64,000 bases of DNA, from contig CM072875.1 of assembly GCA_036937835.1 (NCBI GenBank), positions 19,623,501 through 19,687,500 on the forward strand, given 5' to 3'. A program made the translations under genes and the position numbers. The notes beneath the pieces are model-generated. The model saw only the letters and a program-made list of their open reading frames with translations, searched no databases and was not told the origin of the DNA. Shown piece after piece: positions 1-11,664 of this stretch. Position 1 is the first letter of the stretch, and every line of letters starts with the position of its first letter. The DNA comes from Pampus argenteus (Eukaryota; Chordata; Actinopteri; Scombriformes; Stromateidae).

Positions 1-404
1 TAGGAACAGGATGCATATATAGAGATTTATCACTGGGAGATTAGAGTCTTCTTTGAAAAATTATTGGAGTAATGCAGCAAAAAAAAAAAAAAAAAAGAGC
101 CTGAGCAGTGACTGACCTGCATAAGGTGTGTTCCTGTGAATTGAATGTGCTAAACCTGTGTGTGAGACAGGAAATACATGCGCCTCACTGCTCCACATGT
201 GTGTATGTAGTTATCATTCAAGTCAATATGCCAGATTAAAAAAGTGTTGCTATGAAAAAAAAAAAAAAAGCAAAGTTAGGAGAAACAGTTTGGAAGAAAC
301 CATTCTGACATCCCTCTGTGTAGCTGCCTGCATGTGAAGAGCCCACCCCACCTCAGCTGTAGTGAGGGGAGCCCAGTCCAGGCAGCCAGCAACCAGCACG
401 TCTC

Positions 405-508
405 TGCCTACCAATAGGCATGCTCGGCTCAGGCTCTGTGCAGTGCTCAGTCTCAGCAGCTGAAGCTGGGCGCAGGGGAACTGCGACGGCCGCCGAGCAT
501 CTTCCCAG
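405..508 (+). promoter_or_regulatory. candidate jcad promoter and non-coding exon 1
   Basis: A CCAAT element (ACCAATAGG, about 410-418) is followed by a GC-richer stretch that ends in a good 5' splice site, CCCAG|GTATGC, with the exon ending at 508. That fits a short non-coding first exon joined to the acceptor at 4680. There is no clear TATA box; the TTATTTATAGG near 601 lies downstream of the donor. The link to jcad is inferred from position and orientation only. Confidence 0.3.
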
Positions 509-665
509 GTATGCGTCTCTCTGCCGCTACGCCCTTATGCGTTTTCGCAATGTTATGGCATCCTTGCTGCATGATATTCCCCACTCAGCCGACTACTGGC
601 TTATTTATAGGGAGGGGTTGCCGTGTGTGTGTGTATGCTTTATTTTATTTTTTTAATTTTTAATC

Positions 666-685
666 TGTGTGTGTGTGTGTGTGTG
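666..685 (+). repeat. (TG)n microsatellite
   Basis: About ten uninterrupted TG units are visible in the jcad 5' region. Confidence 0.9.
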
Positions 686-802
686 GTTCACGTAGGTCTT
701 GGTAAACACTCACAGTCAGCTAAGACGCATCTGCAAAAAGCTCTCTCGTTAACCGCGCGTCAACTTGCGCACACGTCAAAATGTTCGCCCTTCGACAGAT
801 CA

Positions 803-850
803 GCGCCGCCGCCGCCGCCGCTGCTGCCGCCGCTGCCGCTGCTGCTGCTG
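803..850 (+). repeat. GCC/GCT triplet repeat
   Basis: Runs of GCC, then mixed GCC and GCT triplets, form a GC-rich island in otherwise AT-rich DNA. The open frames it creates (poly-Ala on the minus strand, poly-Pro on the plus strand) are repeat artefacts. The island might belong to a 5' UTR or CpG promoter of jcad, but no splice signals prove this. Confidence 0.7.
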
Positions 851-3230
851 GTGAAGCTGCTGGTGCTGCATGTATTTCATCGGGGGGAAGAAAAAAAATT
901 GCACCGGGGTTATAATTTGGCCAAGCGGCTTTCGTCAAAACATGACCGCTGACTACATTTTCAACTTACAGCGTGTGCAGGTAGAGGCTGGACTTGCGGC
1001 ACAGGGCGAAGCAGGTATTGAAAGCTGATTTGAAAAATCATTTCATAGCAGTCAATTTTTTCTCTTCTGTAGGCTGTGCCATATTGCAGTAGGATATATC
1101 AAGGCTGTAGTAGGTCATACTGTATCCATGCATAGACAGTTATTGCTACAATAGTGATGTATTATTGATAGATTTGTGTTGTGATACAGCGGATCTTTTT
1201 TTCCCCCCTAATCATTATTCATTCATATATTGAGTTATCCAGAGGGGACAGAAATAATGAGGGAGGTGTTGTGACTTAGTTAACACAAAGTGCTCTTAAT
1301 CATAAACATGCTGAACTTGTGCTTTAAATGAGTTTGCATTAGCAGTTTGTTGGGTTTTTTTTTTATGAATAAGCTGAGCTGCGGTGCTGTTTTCTCTGTC
1401 ACTAGGTAAGATGTAGGTACACTCCCTCAGCAGTTAGGGTGGTGCTGCCTGCTAGTGCTGATGTGTTACAGTGGCCACTACCTGTGCATGCAGACTGCTA
1501 GGCCTGGCTGTACACTGGGGGCCTCCCTCCCTCAGCACCGAGGAGGGTGGTTGGGTGGTGATGGTCAACAAAGTAAATTTAGACTCATCCCTCTTCAGTT
1601 TAAGTTATATTTTTAGTGCTGCACATCATTAAGATTGATTCTTGTTTCCAAAAAAAAAAAAAAAGGGGGCTCAGCTCTTAATAGCAGCAGTTATCAGTTG
1701 ATGGATGGATCTCAAAAACTACTTTTACAGCTGATGTTATTGTTGGTTCTCTTCACATGTAAACCCACTGCACTCAGAATTCATGGAGCAAAATATATGA
1801 ACAATGGGAATGTAAAAATCTACTTTTGTTGTATTTTATTATGGCAGTTTTGTTGTTGCTATGCAAAAAAAAAGGCTCATGTGCCATATTTCCACTGCAA
1901 TCATTTGAAGCTGTGACCTTGTCAAAAATGGACTATTGTGTGTGTAGTTGACTCTGATAAAAGTCAGTGTTAAAGGAAGCCACTTTTTCCCATAGAATCC
2001 GTCTTTGCTGGTTATGGCTGATCCTGGATTTGGCTAATTCAAGAAGCCCTTGAGTTGATTTTTGCTGCATTTACCAGACTACCTATTCGCTCCACTTGAA
2101 GAGCCAGGAATAGTTGGAGGACTTATACATCAGAAAGCCCGATTTCAGCATGCTGATTTTTGGATGTTATTTTAGGTTCTGCGTACGCTTGTCTACTCAG
2201 TGAAGTTACAATAACATTTATAGATTGGATAATCTGTTTTTACATATGTCGTCCTTGGAAATAGGTTATGCACAGTATGGTTTTAAAGTAAAGGCTTTCT
2301 GCTTAGCTTTATACACCTGGATAGTATTAGTTATCTGCAGACTGTAGGTTGCTATGAAGTGTTACAGTGACGTGTCTGGTGTGAAATAAGCTCCCGGACC
2401 AGAAGCAACTCATAACTGCAAAGTGGACAAAGTTATGGAGTGAGAAATGTTAAGGTCACCTTAAGGTCAAGAGAAGAGGAGAGAATTTCTCCAAATCCAT
2501 CTGAATGAAATTATCTTGTTTATAATAAATACTTTTTTAATTTTGTGTTGTAAACGGAGCAAACAAAGATTTACTTTACTTCAAACTATTTTTGGGACTT
2601 TTCCTGTTTGTAGTATTTCCAGATGAGAAGTTATATGTTAAAGTTAGAAGAGATGTAATACAAATCATTTTATATTTATTGTTGTTGTTGCTCACGATAA
2701 AGTAACAATATGAAACCGCTGCATTTTGTTCATACACAGAGGAAAAGTCAAGACACTGCAACAAGTTTCAGTCTTGGGAAACGTCCAGTCCTACAGGTGT
2801 GGGTCTTACTGAAGTACTGTCATCATAATAATCTGTGTATTTCTGGATCACATTCAAATACATCTGTGCTGTCACATGACCTCTAACCATGATTTATTAC
2901 ATGGTTGGTAAATAAATGTGACCCGGATTCAGTGAGAAAATAAATAAATGTGTTTTCTGTGAGCAATTTGGCAAATTATCACCATAACATCAAGTGACTA
3001 GCGGTATGTTAGTCTAGTCTAATGCTAACATCTTTGATTCAACACTGCACCTTTATAATGGAAAATGAATAGTAAGCCACTATTAAGTCCAAACACGATT
3101 AGCCAAAATGCTAATGTGTGCAAAGCCTTTGATCACCGCGTTACTGTTTTATAAGCCATCTACTGTCATCTCCAGGCAGGACAGACTGTTATAGCCACTA
3201 ATTAATATATCAGACAGGCAGGGCTGCACG

Positions 3231-3256
3231 CACACACACACACACACACACACACA
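3231..3256 (+). repeat. (CA)n microsatellite
   Basis: Thirteen perfect CA units lie in the presumed first intron of jcad. Confidence 0.95.
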
Positions 3257-4680
3257 GTGTAGAAACTTAGGAGAACAGACTCTTAACATAAAACTTTTAA
3301 TTTGTGTTCAAGTAGTGCTGAAACAATATTTTTTTTGTATAATTTCTTTTCCTATTCATTTTCAAGCAAAAATGACAAAGATTATCTGGTTTCCACGTCT
3401 CAGCTTTGTGTATTTGCTGTCTTTCTTTGTATTATGTGACTGCAAACAGAACAGAGTTGCAGTTGAACAGAGTTTTGGACTGTTGGTTGAACAAAACAAG
3501 CTGTTTGATGACATTATGATGGGCCACTTCACCAGAACTGAGTATGTAACTGATTAATAAAGACATAAATAAATAAAGTGCTTTTTTAAAATTTCTGCCA
3601 AACATCTAAAAGTAATCTGCTATAAGATTAAAGATACTGTGACAACATTCTTGGTTAGTAGCTGCTCTGCTAGACTTGATGTGGTGGCCTGGAAAGTTTA
3701 ATAAATACAATATGATCATTAAAATCTACAAGTCCATGAGACATGAAATTGTAACTGGAGCTAAAATCGTATTCTATTCTTTTTACGGGCAGAAATTGGT
3801 TGGAAAAGATGATGTGATGCATGTCTGTGCACCAATCATAGTGATTTGAAGTGATGACAGCTGTATGGTTGTTTTCTTATGTTTCCTGCAACGTCAATCA
3901 AATCTGATTATAATAATGATAATTGAAAAGACAAATTCTCGGGGGCTTAAAAGTTTATGCCTCACGTTTGTGTTCATTGCAGTTTTCTGTTAACTCTAAT
4001 AATACTGACACTGCAAGTTAGAGTTGAACTTTAAACTGGATTTTATGAATCAGTGGTTAAATCACTTTAATTACATGTAATAAACGTACGAACATATTTT
4101 TTTCTAATGCCATTAGTACAGAAGAAATACTGGCAACTGGAATCCATACAGAATATTCCATTTGCTCTGTGTGTATACAGAGTGGTTGCAGTGAGGAGTT
4201 ACTAAGGGAACCTAGAACCTGCTTGTGTTGAGCTTAAATCACATTTTCCACTTTATTTATACCTGACAAATGGAGAAATTATATGCAGTGTTTTAATGGA
4301 TAAGAACAGCTCACAGTTAAGCACTTCTTAAGCTTGACAGTGGTTTTAGACACTTTGGAAAGATAATAAAAATGTCTTTGGGAGGAGCCAAGGATACGGG
4401 TTCTTAAATTCTGTGATATGTACCGTTAAAACAAGTTGTATGTTCTAGAGTCGTCCTTGGAGACACAATAACGTCCGAACAAAAGATTGTTGAATTTAGG
4501 ACGAGCTTTCAACATCGCTCATGCTGAAAAAGTAACACATTAACACGTCTGGAAAGGAAACACAAGCATGTGTTGATCTGACATCAGCCAGTGCGTTGAA
4601 TATCACACATCCTCGATTTAGGTGCATGCTGAAATAATCTGTTCACATGTTCCGTCTTTCCTCCCCTGTGCTTCCCTCAG

Positions 4681-4787
4681 TGATGGCCTCTGCCGAGCAA
4701 CCGTGCTCCAGCTTCCACCAGCAGCACTGCGCATAAGGCAACACACCCACCTTTGCCCTCCTGCCCAGAAGTGAGAGAGACACCACC
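4681..4787 (+). other. jcad: jcad 5' UTR part of exon 2
   Basis: A pyrimidine-rich acceptor (CTTCCCTCAG, ending at 4680) opens the exon. The 107 bases before the ATG contain an earlier ATG at 4682 whose frame is short. The jcad start has a strong context, CACCACCATGT, with A at -3. Confidence 0.6.
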
Positions 4788-5113
4788 ATGTACAGTGTGG
4801 ATGACCTACTCATTTCGCATGGATATAAACTGCCCAAGAGCGGCCCTCCGTCTGCCACGCCTTATGACAAGCGCCCTGCTGATTGCCAGCGTGAACTTGT
4901 GGACAACAGGGCTGGCCGGGGGACACTGAATGGGTATGAGGCGGACCGGGGGGCATCTATCACAGGCATCTACGGCAGCAGGCAGGCACTGGTGAAGGGC
5001 TACCCCGGCACAGACATCGAGATTGGGGAAAGGAACCAAAGGAGAAAAGAAGCCAGTATTGGTATCCTAGGTGACGCTCAGCCCTTAGGTGATTCTCTTG
5101 CCACAGATAGTGG
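4788..5113 (+). CDS. jcad: jcad first coding exon (residues 1-108 plus two bases)
   Basis: It opens with MYSVDDLLISHGYKL, the best conserved part of the family, and ends at TAGTGG|GTAAGTG, a near-consensus donor. Two bases of a glycine codon are carried into the next exon, where the phase matches exactly. Confidence 0.93.
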
Positions 5114-8100
5114 GTAAGTGTTTTTTTCCCCCTCTCTTTTTTGCAATCCCCCACACCCTGTACCTTCCATTTTTTTCCCTCTTCCCTGTTTCTCACTGGG
5201 GCCCTTTGGTATTGCATGCAAAACCGAGTCTGCACTGCGCAGGGTTTTTTTTTCCTCCTCTTCCCTTTCCCCTCCTTCCTGAGCTGCAGAACACTGTGGC
5301 TGCAGTAGCACCGCTGACATATCTTATGCTGGGATATGAGGAATTATGAAAGATGCTTTTGCACTTGTTTAATTTGTTTGCATGGCTGTACAGGGGGACA
5401 GCTTGTGTTTCTGTGGAGCCTACCAATGCACTGGTATCGTCTCCACAGCATCTACCAGGCAGGCAGATGTAAACAGCAGCACTAGACAGTGAGCAAACTG
5501 AGGAGGACTGAACATGCCTCAAGACAGGCGCGTAATCACTCCACTGTAAACACTGGCACACTGAATCCCGCCCAGCACGTGCTCTGTGATGTAAGCATGT
5601 TGCTGGGCAAGTGTGCACAGTGCGGCTCCCCTCAGCCATACAGTAGCATATGCTGCTGAGGATGATCCATTGACTTTGCTGCTAAATGAATGAGTACAGT
5701 GACTAACAGTGATTTAGTGCAGTGCAGATATGGGAGCTTTTATAAAGGATAATTGTAATTCATTTTTGAGTTATCTTTTATTATTGATTAGACTGGATAT
5801 TTTACAAACTTATATCATAATATGTTTTTATGATATATTTTTCTAATAATGCTTTTTCTTTGTTTTTCATGGCACTGTAAATCACTGGCTTTGAGGTCAT
5901 TTCATATGATATAATAATATGAACGACCTACACTGAGGAAAATACAATCACTGATTTATTGTATGTGAAAGATCCAATTTTTACATTTGAAGTCCAACAA
6001 TGATTTCAAACCACACTCCCTCGTTTTATTATAACTGATGGTTGTCAGGGTGGCTTAAAACATGCTTGGATGTGACTGATAACCTGGGGATATTCATGGG
6101 TATCACAGTATTTCCTCTGCTGCATTCAGTAGTGTTGCTCCACCAAAGCAAAAAAATTACAAACTTGACCTTCTTGCAAATAGAGGCGCAGCTCTGATTT
6201 TTAGAAATCTTAATCTGTAATGATTAAGTATGCTATTTCTTTTGGCAGTGCAACCTGTATTGCAGCTATATATTGCACCTATGAGGTAAATATAGTACCA
6301 TAACTAAAATTATCTCCAGGCAGCACTGCTTTATCACACTACCGTGGAACCACTGTTTTGAACATGCCATTTGATCTTAGTTTCAGAAAGCATTTGATAA
6401 ATTGGAGGAATGCTTGTGATATTACATATTTTCCCTAGCAACAATCAAAAAGGCTCTCTTCTTGTGATGGCTTCCCAAATGATGTTTTATTGTGACGGTG
6501 AATGTGATTTCCTTTGAACATTCATCGTTTATAGGTAGGTCATACTGTATTTCCTATCTTGTTAATTGAGTTATGTGATCAATTAAACAGAGGGAAAGAA
6601 GTACTTCTGCTTTTGTGTCAAATCAGGTAATGGGGTGTTTTTGCTTAGACTTTCTTTAAGAACCAATGTCGCTGTCCAGATGACCAGCTTCTAAGATAAG
6701 GTCAGCACAATTTAATATGCAGATCATATTGCAGTAGCATCACAATTTCATGGTGTCTTCAAGGGACTTGGGAGCAGCTGACTTAAGCACTTTTTTCTCA
6801 TATGTGCAGCCTCTCCTCAATTAAGTTGTGTAGTAAAGCCAATACTGCCAAAGTCTAAAACACAGGCTTGACACTGGGATGAACATACAACTTCTAGAAA
6901 CTGACACCATGCTCTTTCATTTGTTAATTCATTTAGTTACCTGTACCCAGAAAAACAAGAAAGTCAGACTCACTCTTTCTCCGTATATGGTATTTGTCTT
7001 ATTAACACTGTGCTTTTCTGTTTTAATAGGTTCTATGATGTTCCTAGTTTGACTTATTCAGAGCCGCTAAGCCATGATGAGAGGGATGTTTCCTACTGGC
7101 GGAGGCGAGGTCAGGACTTCAGCATTCTTCTGGACTATGCGGATGGCAGAGAGCTGAGGGCCTCTGCTGGGGCATGGAGGCCGCAGGCCCTAATTGCAGC
7201 AGAGGAACACAGGGCAGAAAGGCAAGCGCAGCAGCTATGGGAGGACATTTCCTGGCTGAGAGACCCAGACGCAGCCCCTTGTCAACTAAGGGTGACTGGG
7301 GAGAGGAAGTGCCAGAGCCTCGGTACAGAGGAGTGGAGGCCTGCTGTGGGCCTGGGTAGGCAGTTGTCGGATGGGGACGGGGAGAGGTGGGCTCAGGACC
7401 AGTACCGCCTGAGGACACCTGAGGGTTTTTTTCACCCTAGAACTAAAGCAAAGTCTCAGTCTCTCCCCAGAGTTTTGTCACCTGATGTAACTGACGGCAG
7501 AGAGCTCATTCCATCCAGACCAAGCCTACCTGACAGACAACAGAGGATAAACAGCACTGTCTTCTCTGGACCCTATAGTAGGTATATCTACAGTGCTGTA
7601 GGCAGGGACCGGTGGGGCAGGAATAGCGGGCCAAGCAGCCATGTTGCACTTTTACCAAAGCCCAGGTTCAGCAGGCCTTTAAAGCCTCCATCATATGAGA
7701 TTCACCAGCAGACTAGGGGTAGCGCAGAAATGCTTGCTATAGACCAGGGTGCCAAACAAAAAGACAGGTCTATCTATTATCCAAGGGGTGGGGACCTGAG
7801 ACAAGACTATTTCGCACAACACTCCCTCTCTGGAATGGAGCCCCCTGGCTACATCCCACCCCCATCTTATAGAAGAGCCCCACCCCCAAGAGCAGTTTCA
7901 ATCAATCGCAATGAAATGGCAAACCTAAGATGGAGGGCGGAAACTCTGCATATGCCCAGCTCAGATCCTGGAAGGTGGTTTTCCAGACAGGCAGGTGGTT
8001 CATGGTTAGAATATTATGGAGACCGTGCAGCGTCCTATCGAAAACTGGTTCATTCGGGACATGAAGAACAACCAGGTCATGTTCGTCAATTACCTACTGA

Positions 8101-11100
8101 AGACCCAAGAGTGAAGCAAATCTCAGGAGGGCCTGGCGGAAATTCTCTTACTGACTCAGACAAAATCCGTAACATCAACAAAGAGATTCCGTCCACTAAG
8201 ATTTTAGGACAATCTACACATGATAGTGCCTTTCCTCCCCAACAGGGGCCAGCTCTCAATAGTGACAGCCGCAAAACAGCTCTCAATGACAATGACAGCA
8301 GTAATCGATGGTGCAACAGGGCAATGAACAAAAAAAGTGACAGTGTAGCTCCTGAACAAAACCGTAGTCAGTTTTTTCCTTCATCTATTTTAGGTAAACC
8401 GCCACCTCCCCCATGTAAGCCGGCTGACCAGGGTGTCTCAGAAAGTGTGACAGAAGTTAAAAAGGTGGAACAACCTGAACAACCAGAGAAAGACAAAACC
8501 AAGAATCTAAAAAAGAGACTTAGTGAGACAATTTTTTGTTTAGTGTCTGTTCCTGTTACCCCACAACTTACTGGAACTATCCGTGATCAGAATAACAACA
8601 ATGAGAAGTCGCCAGACCCATCAGACAGTCCTAGTGATAACAAAACTGGCCATTTAACAAACCAAAGTCTCCAAAGCACATCTTCAGCTGAAGCTGAGCT
8701 GCAAGCACTTACTGGTAGCATAGCAAGCAGCAAAACAAGCAGCAGAGCGAGCAGCAAAATGTTTAAAAGAGTACCTTGTAGACCTCCTAAAATAAACCAT
8801 TACAAGGAGCTGAAACTGTCAGGATCCTGGCCTGCAAACCAGTATCGAGACCAAGAGACACAAACAAGCCCAGAGGCTCGAAAACCTGCCCCTGACAACA
8901 AGGAAGCACAACAAGACCCTGTCCCTCCTGGGACTGAAGTCCCTCCTGATAGCAGCGGTGTAGTAGGCACTGCCTTCAGTTTTCCTATAAAGGGAGTGAA
9001 GAGCCTGAAACTGTCAAGCAACAGCGCCTTCTCCCTGACAGCCACCTTCTCCAACCAGCTGAACAAGAGCACAGCTCAGCAGCCAGCAGTACCACCCTCA
9101 GGAAACGTGGAGGAGACCAAACCAGCAGCAAACAGTGGGCAGGAGCCATTTGAAGTTCCTGAGTTCTTGCTGAAACCGGTTAGCCAGCGACCATGGGATG
9201 CTGTCAAAGAGCTGGAGACCATCAAAAAAGAAGTCCAGGATCAACAGCAGCAACAAAGCAGCAAACAACCCAGTGTTGACAAGTGCATAGAGGACCTTAA
9301 TGAGGCCTACAAAGACATCCTGGAGCTAGGCACTGCCAGCAATAAAGTCCCAAACGGTTCTGTTCAAATCCCTGAGCGTATCAAAATCCGACTGACATCA
9401 GAACCTCTCAACAAGCCCAGCAGCCTTAGGCGCAGTGCAGTCAGCTGGTCTGTTGATCCGGAATACAGGGAGGTCAAGAGCGCCTTCTCCAGGCCTGCAA
9501 CAAAGTCTGTAACCTTCAGCAAGCAGCTTAGGGAGGAGCTCCCAGTCCCACCTCGGGAGACAGGCTTTAGAGAATACAGGGTTGTTGCGCATCTTTCGCG
9601 TAGACGGAGCAACGATGGCAGAACAGTAAAACTAGACCTGCCTGATGAGCCTATCGAGACACCACTTTGTGACTTTAGTCCAACAACGCACACCACAGCA
9701 GCAGAAGTGCCATGGGCAGATAGACAGCCGATGCAGGATGCCTCTACGCTTACTAGTCCTCCTGATTATGAGGACATATGCCAGGCTTTGCGTCAGTCTA
9801 GAGACTCGGATATCAATAAAGTGTCCGCAGGTAATTCCAAACCTAATGATGCAGACACTCTTCAAGATCTCAGTGCTGAATCAGAGGAGGAGTGTCCTAT
9901 CTGTAAAAGAGAGCTTGAGAATCAGATGAGACAGGGCCCACTGCCTCCACTTCATGAGGAGAATAGCTCAGACAGCTCTGCCAATCAAAATGGCAGTCCA
10001 CCACAATGCGCTGCATTAGAAAGTCCAGCAGAGGATATACCACAGGAGGCACAAGACCCAAGACTGGATCAGTCAGGGTCTGAACTGTGTGCTGAAACAA
10101 GGGATCAGCATTCATTGACACAGGAAAATGTGGGAGGGGTTGAAAACACAGACAATGTTCAGGCAGAAAATTTGGACAATTTGTGCGTGATTAATCCTGC
10201 TGAGAGCAAACCTGCGAATGGAGCTACAGAGGACAGCGCAACCACGATATTAGCAACTGATGCGCCTGCAGATCCCCAAGTCGCAGAGGAACAAAGTGGT
10301 AGTGAAATAGTAACTAAGGAAGTGGAATTGGGAGAGAGAGAAGTCATTACAGGAGAAACACCTGAAGGCAGTGCAGACAAACAGACAGCTGAAGTGAAAA
10401 GTGAGTGTGAGGAACAAGACAGTACAATATCTGATGACAAGCAGGAGCTAGAGAAGAAGCCATATGCTGTCCCAGAGCATAGACTTGGTCTACGGAGCCA
10501 TTTGGGGCGGGACCACCCAGGTTTACCAGAGTTTCCGCCAGATAGACTGCCACTCTCAGTTCCTCCAAACCTAGACCGCAGGCTGTCTCTTAGCTTGGAG
10601 GGAGAGAAGAGAAGCAAGGGCCCTTCCCAACGAATTGAAGCTCTGCAGAACAAGCTGGCTATTTCTCCAGGCCGGGTGGCAGTTGAACGTCTGGCCAGAA
10701 TGAGAGAGGTGGACATTATGTATCGTATGAGGCGCCTCAGCATCAGAAGTACTGACTCTGGGGAGGGGGAGGGGGAGGGGGAGGCAGAGATAGAGGGGGA
10801 GGGCAAGGACGAGCAAGTAGAGGAGTCCCTCCCTGCTTCTCAGAAAGACAAGGAGAATGATGAAGAGGTCACCCATTCACATCAGGTCTCTGAGGAGACA
10901 GTGTTGCAAGATGAGGAGTCATCTCTCTCAGGTAAGATGAGAAAATTAGAAAAAACAAAACTCTGAAGGCCATTCATACAGCTTAACAAATTTACCCGCA
11001 TCTAAAAATTATCCAGGGTAAAGGTTAACTAAATTGGTAAAACTTCAATTTGCCTTGTGGTTTTATTTTCCGTTTCTCACCTTTTAACCAAATTCAAAAT

Positions 11101-11664
11101 TGTGTATATCAATTCAAAATATATCACTGATGTATCATGCTTGCTTTAGGAATAATGCAGACTAAGCCACCAGTGATTTTGATAATTCCATTTAAATGTT
11201 TAAATTCCAAATTGCCTATAATCTGTATAGGTATTTTTTAAAATGATAAATATGTGACTAATTAGAGAGGTGAGTCATTGTATGTTATATTGAGCTAGTT
11301 TGAGCTAGCTTTAGGTTTTACTCAGTAAAGGAAATATCAAATTGTGTGAGATGGCTAAAACCACATTGTAGTTCTTAAAAATAAAAAATCATGAGAAAAT
11401 TTGTATAATTAAGCGTTTTCTGGTGGTAACAGGTAATCAAAATTGAAGAAACATCTATAGGCCTTGCTGTTAACGACATTTTCACAAGATGGTATCACTG
11501 CTTAAAACTAGACCAAGTGCTCACAAAATGAAATTGTTCAGTGACATTTGTTTAACTGTCCAATACTATAACAAGGTAAAGATAAAAATACACTTTTTTC
11601 AATGAAAAACTTTCTTCTTTGCGTCTCAGAACCCCATGATCCCAGCCAAGTGGAGACAGTGTAG
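4788..11664 (+). CDS. jcad: junctional cadherin-5-associated protein (JCAD, KIAA1462 family), complete, 3 coding exons
   Basis: Coding segments 4788-5113, 7030-10931 and 11630-11664 join in phase to 1421 codons including TAG, giving 1420 residues; the human protein is of similar size (about 1.36 thousand residues). The N-terminus MYSVDDLLISHGYKL is the JCAD family signature, and YWRRRGQDF (131-139) is a second one. JCAD proteins sit at endothelial cell-cell junctions with VE-cadherin and have been tied to Hippo signalling through LATS2. No folded catalytic domain is seen. The chain is long and largely disordered, with two PPSY motifs (328-331, 386-389), a PPDY motif (1019-1022), a KPPPPPCKP stretch (565-573), a conserved basic segment near 1311-1340 (IEALQNKLAISPGRVAVERL), a Gly-Glu run from about 1353, and a C-terminal ETV. 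Splice sites are canonical. Identification as JCAD is firm; functional statements come from mammalian work. Confidence 0.95.
5114..7029 (+). other. jcad intron between the two main coding exons
   Basis: A 1.9-kb intron runs from GTAAGTG to a TTTTAATAG acceptor. It is AT-rich with pyrimidine tracts just after the donor. The open frames on either strand near 5.1-5.6 kb show no protein-like composition and overlap one another, so no gene is called. Confidence 0.8.
7030..10931 (+). CDS. jcad: jcad large exon (most of the protein)
   Basis: A single 3.9-kb exon, typical of the family, encodes residues 109-1409 without interruption. It ends at TCTCAG|GTAAGA. The frame stays open past this donor for 11 more codons to TGA at 10964-10966, but a strong donor and an in-phase acceptor at 11629 favour splicing. 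Confidence 0.95.
10932..11629 (+). other. jcad last intron
   Basis: A 698-base AT-rich intron with a GTAAGA donor and a TTTCTTCTTTGCGTCTCAG acceptor. Nothing else is recognisable in it. Confidence 0.8.
11630..11664 (+). CDS. jcad: jcad terminal coding exon (C-terminal 11 residues)
   Basis: After the acceptor GCGTCTCAG, phase 1 reads EPHDPSQVETV followed by TAG at 11662-11664. The tail ends in E-T-V, which fits a class I PDZ ligand (T/S at -2, hydrophobic at 0). This exon is too short to appear as a standalone open frame. Confidence 0.85.

Larger units (their letters stand above)
1..4680 (+). other. jcad 5' region and first intron (non-coding)
   Basis: No coding exon can be supported here. 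The stretch precedes the first coding exon of jcad and holds a candidate promoter/first exon near 405-508, a GC-rich triplet repeat at 803-850, a CA microsatellite at 3231-3256 and scattered A or T runs. The rest is AT-rich unique-looking sequence. Short open frames here have no family resemblance and no consistent splice context. Confidence 0.6.

Noticed and set aside
601..612. TTATTTATAGG as a jcad TATA box
   Set aside because: It lies downstream of the better donor at 508 and has no plausible exon after it.
720..938. Minus-strand poly-alanine open frame
   Set aside because: Produced by the GCC/GCT repeat at 803-850; no conserved sequence.
10159..10806. 215-codon minus-strand frame inside the jcad exon
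   Set aside because: Shadow of the real coding strand, Ser/Leu-rich antisense translation.
10932..10966. jcad frame continuing past the donor to TGA at 10964
   Set aside because: A strong GTAAGA donor and an in-phase downstream exon ending in a stop make splicing the better model; kept only as a possible retained-intron tail.
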